Assembly (NCBI GenBank): GCA_039707655.1
Contig: CM077664.1
Location: 202,920,195 to 202,984,194, forward strand
Origin: Elymus sibiricus
Taxonomy: Eukaryota; Streptophyta; Magnoliopsida; Poales; Poaceae
Reading direction: 5' to 3'
Length of the DNA stretch: 64,000 bases
The position numbers and the translations under genes are program-made. The notes beneath the pieces were generated by a model. That model made no database searches and was not told the origin of the DNA. It saw only the letters and a list, made by a program, of their open reading frames with translations. Of the stretch, positions 63,165 to 64,000 are shown piece by piece. Positions within the stretch are counted from its first letter, which is position 1; every line of letters starts with the position of its first letter.

Positions 63165-63434
63165 GATGAAGTGAAACTGGTATGTGGTGTACACCGGGAG
63201 GAACCAGGAGTTTATGATTCATGGGAGATATGCAAGGAACAAATGGACGGTTACAAGAACAGTTGTTATAAAGGATATAAGACTAAAACAGAAGCAGATG
63301 ATCGTTATGCCAACTACGTCCGCAAAGAGAAAATCAACTATAAAGTATGCAAGACCGTGTGGACAAGTGGACGAGTAAAGAATTTGATTATCTTTATCCA
63401 GTTCATTGTCATTATGGTGTTGTTGTTATCATGA
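63165..63434 (+). pseudogene. Viroplasmin-like domain ORF, copy 2
   Basis: It is the same as 56638-56907 except for one missing C after GAACC near 63203, which shifts the first codons relative to copy 1. The remaining domain and hydrophobic tail are unchanged. Confidence 0.6.
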
Positions 63435-63639
63435 GGTCTTGTATGTATGTGACATGTTGAATGCTTCGTTGAGAGGCTATATGTACTGTCGTGAGTTGTT
63501 GTACTCTAATTTGTACATCTACTTGTATTGAATGTAATGTGCATGATCGCTTACGTAATGCGTATTGCCTGCTGTGTACTGTCAATTTTCAGGGTAATTT
63601 GTATTGGCTAATTGTCACGTTTGTGTGTTGCCAGATGGA

Positions 63640-63870
63640 GAAGTAGTTGTGGCGGGTGCTACAGAAAACCCGCCACAACTAATAAAACACTACAGCGGCG
63701 GGCCATATCAAGCGCCCGCCACTGTTTATGTGCTACCACTGGCGGGCGGACGCCCGCCACTGATGGCGTATTAGCAGTGGCGGAAGTTCAGTGGCGGGCG
63801 CCCCTGAGAGGCTTGCCCGCCACTAATGGCATTTCCCCACCCGCCACTGCTAGGCATTCCTGCAGTAGTG
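63640..63870 (+). mobile_element. CACTA 3' terminus, copy 2
   Basis: It repeats 57115-57345, ending TGCAGTAGTG at 63870 and followed by TGA. Confidence 0.88.
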
Positions 63871-64000
63871 TGAGCTCATCTTGTTATTTTGATGATTTCT
63901 CTGAATGTGAGATTGTCTAGAGACAAGTTAGTTATGTTCAACTGAAAAGTAATATAATGTATGATACAACGCAATCCAACATGCCAACTAAAGTACAGCG
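63871..64000 (+). repeat. Tandem unit 3, first 130 bp
   Basis: It matches 57346-57475 almost base for base and 49644-49775 more distantly, then runs off the window. Confidence 0.9.

Larger units (their letters stand above)
57346..63870 (+). repeat. Tandem unit 2
   Basis: This is a direct repeat of unit 1 beginning exactly after one CACTA terminus and ending at the next (63870). It carries the shared pseudogenes, plus its own Stowaway MITE (57996-58252) and about 1.7 kb of TTGCAAC-repeat and Helitron-like DNA (about 59523-61220), both absent from unit 1. Confidence 0.92.

Overview
The window looks like intergenic DNA from a large grass genome of the wheat tribe (Triticeae). The evidence is nested LTR retrotransposons, CACTA elements with GC-rich subterminal repeats, Tourist- and Stowaway-type MITEs, Helitron-like ends, and degenerate copies of a plant basic secretory protein (PR-17/WCI-5-like) gene. 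I see no intact ordinary cellular gene. Family names given below (Maximus/SIRE, Tat/RIRE2/Grande, Cassandra, PIF/Harbinger) come from recognition of motifs and architecture, not from a search.

Left stack, 1-27284. The 3' end of a CACTA element (26577-27284) is invaded by a Maximus/SIRE-type Copia element that enters from beyond base 1 and ends near 26576. The Copia polyprotein is split at 1027/17697 by a non-autonomous LTR element, 'element A' (1028-17691, TSD CACAC). Element A has a tRNA-Asp primer-binding site and one ORF of unknown function. Element A is itself split by a 9.3-kb composite insertion (4877-14200, TSD AAGCC). That composite has 2.3-kb inverted LTR arms, a Gypsy-type 3' UTR and LTR, and a short LTR carrying a 5S rRNA-like domain. 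Downstream of its pol genes the Copia element carries a long extra ORF region that has its own TATA box, leader and probable leader intron.

Right stack, 27605-45892. A PIF/Harbinger-type element (TIRs at 27608 and 45889, TSD TTA) holds only a broken ORF1 (Myb/SANT-like). It is split by 'element D', a Gypsy element (29072-45511, TSD ATGGT). Element D has a nearly complete gag-protease ORF, a gutted pol, and a decayed antisense gene between pol and the 3' LTR. Element D is in turn split by 'element C' (33011-40448, TSD CTGTA), a relative of element A with the same tRNA-Asp primer site, a shorter version of the same unknown ORF, and two copies of a conserved double stem-loop.

Tandem array, 45893-64000. 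A multi-exon pseudogene resembling the grass Ulp1/C48-peptidase-like family (about 46273-50672) leads into a direct tandem array: unit 1 (49644-57345), unit 2 (57346-63870) and the start of unit 3 (63871-64000). Each complete unit runs from the 3' part of that pseudogene, through a minus-strand basic secretory protein pseudogene cut by a solo LTR, then a plus-strand pair of ORFs (heptad repeats; viroplasmin-like domain), to a CACTA 3' terminus. Each junction falls exactly at the CACTA end. Unit-specific insertions (Tourist-type MITE, Helitron and LINE-like DNA in unit 1; Stowaway MITE and TTGCAAC repeat modules in unit 2) give internal dating. The points most worth following up are the CACTA-bounded tandem array, the conserved ORF and stem-loop modules of elements A and C, the inverted-arm composite, and the promoter-like leader of the Copia extra ORF.
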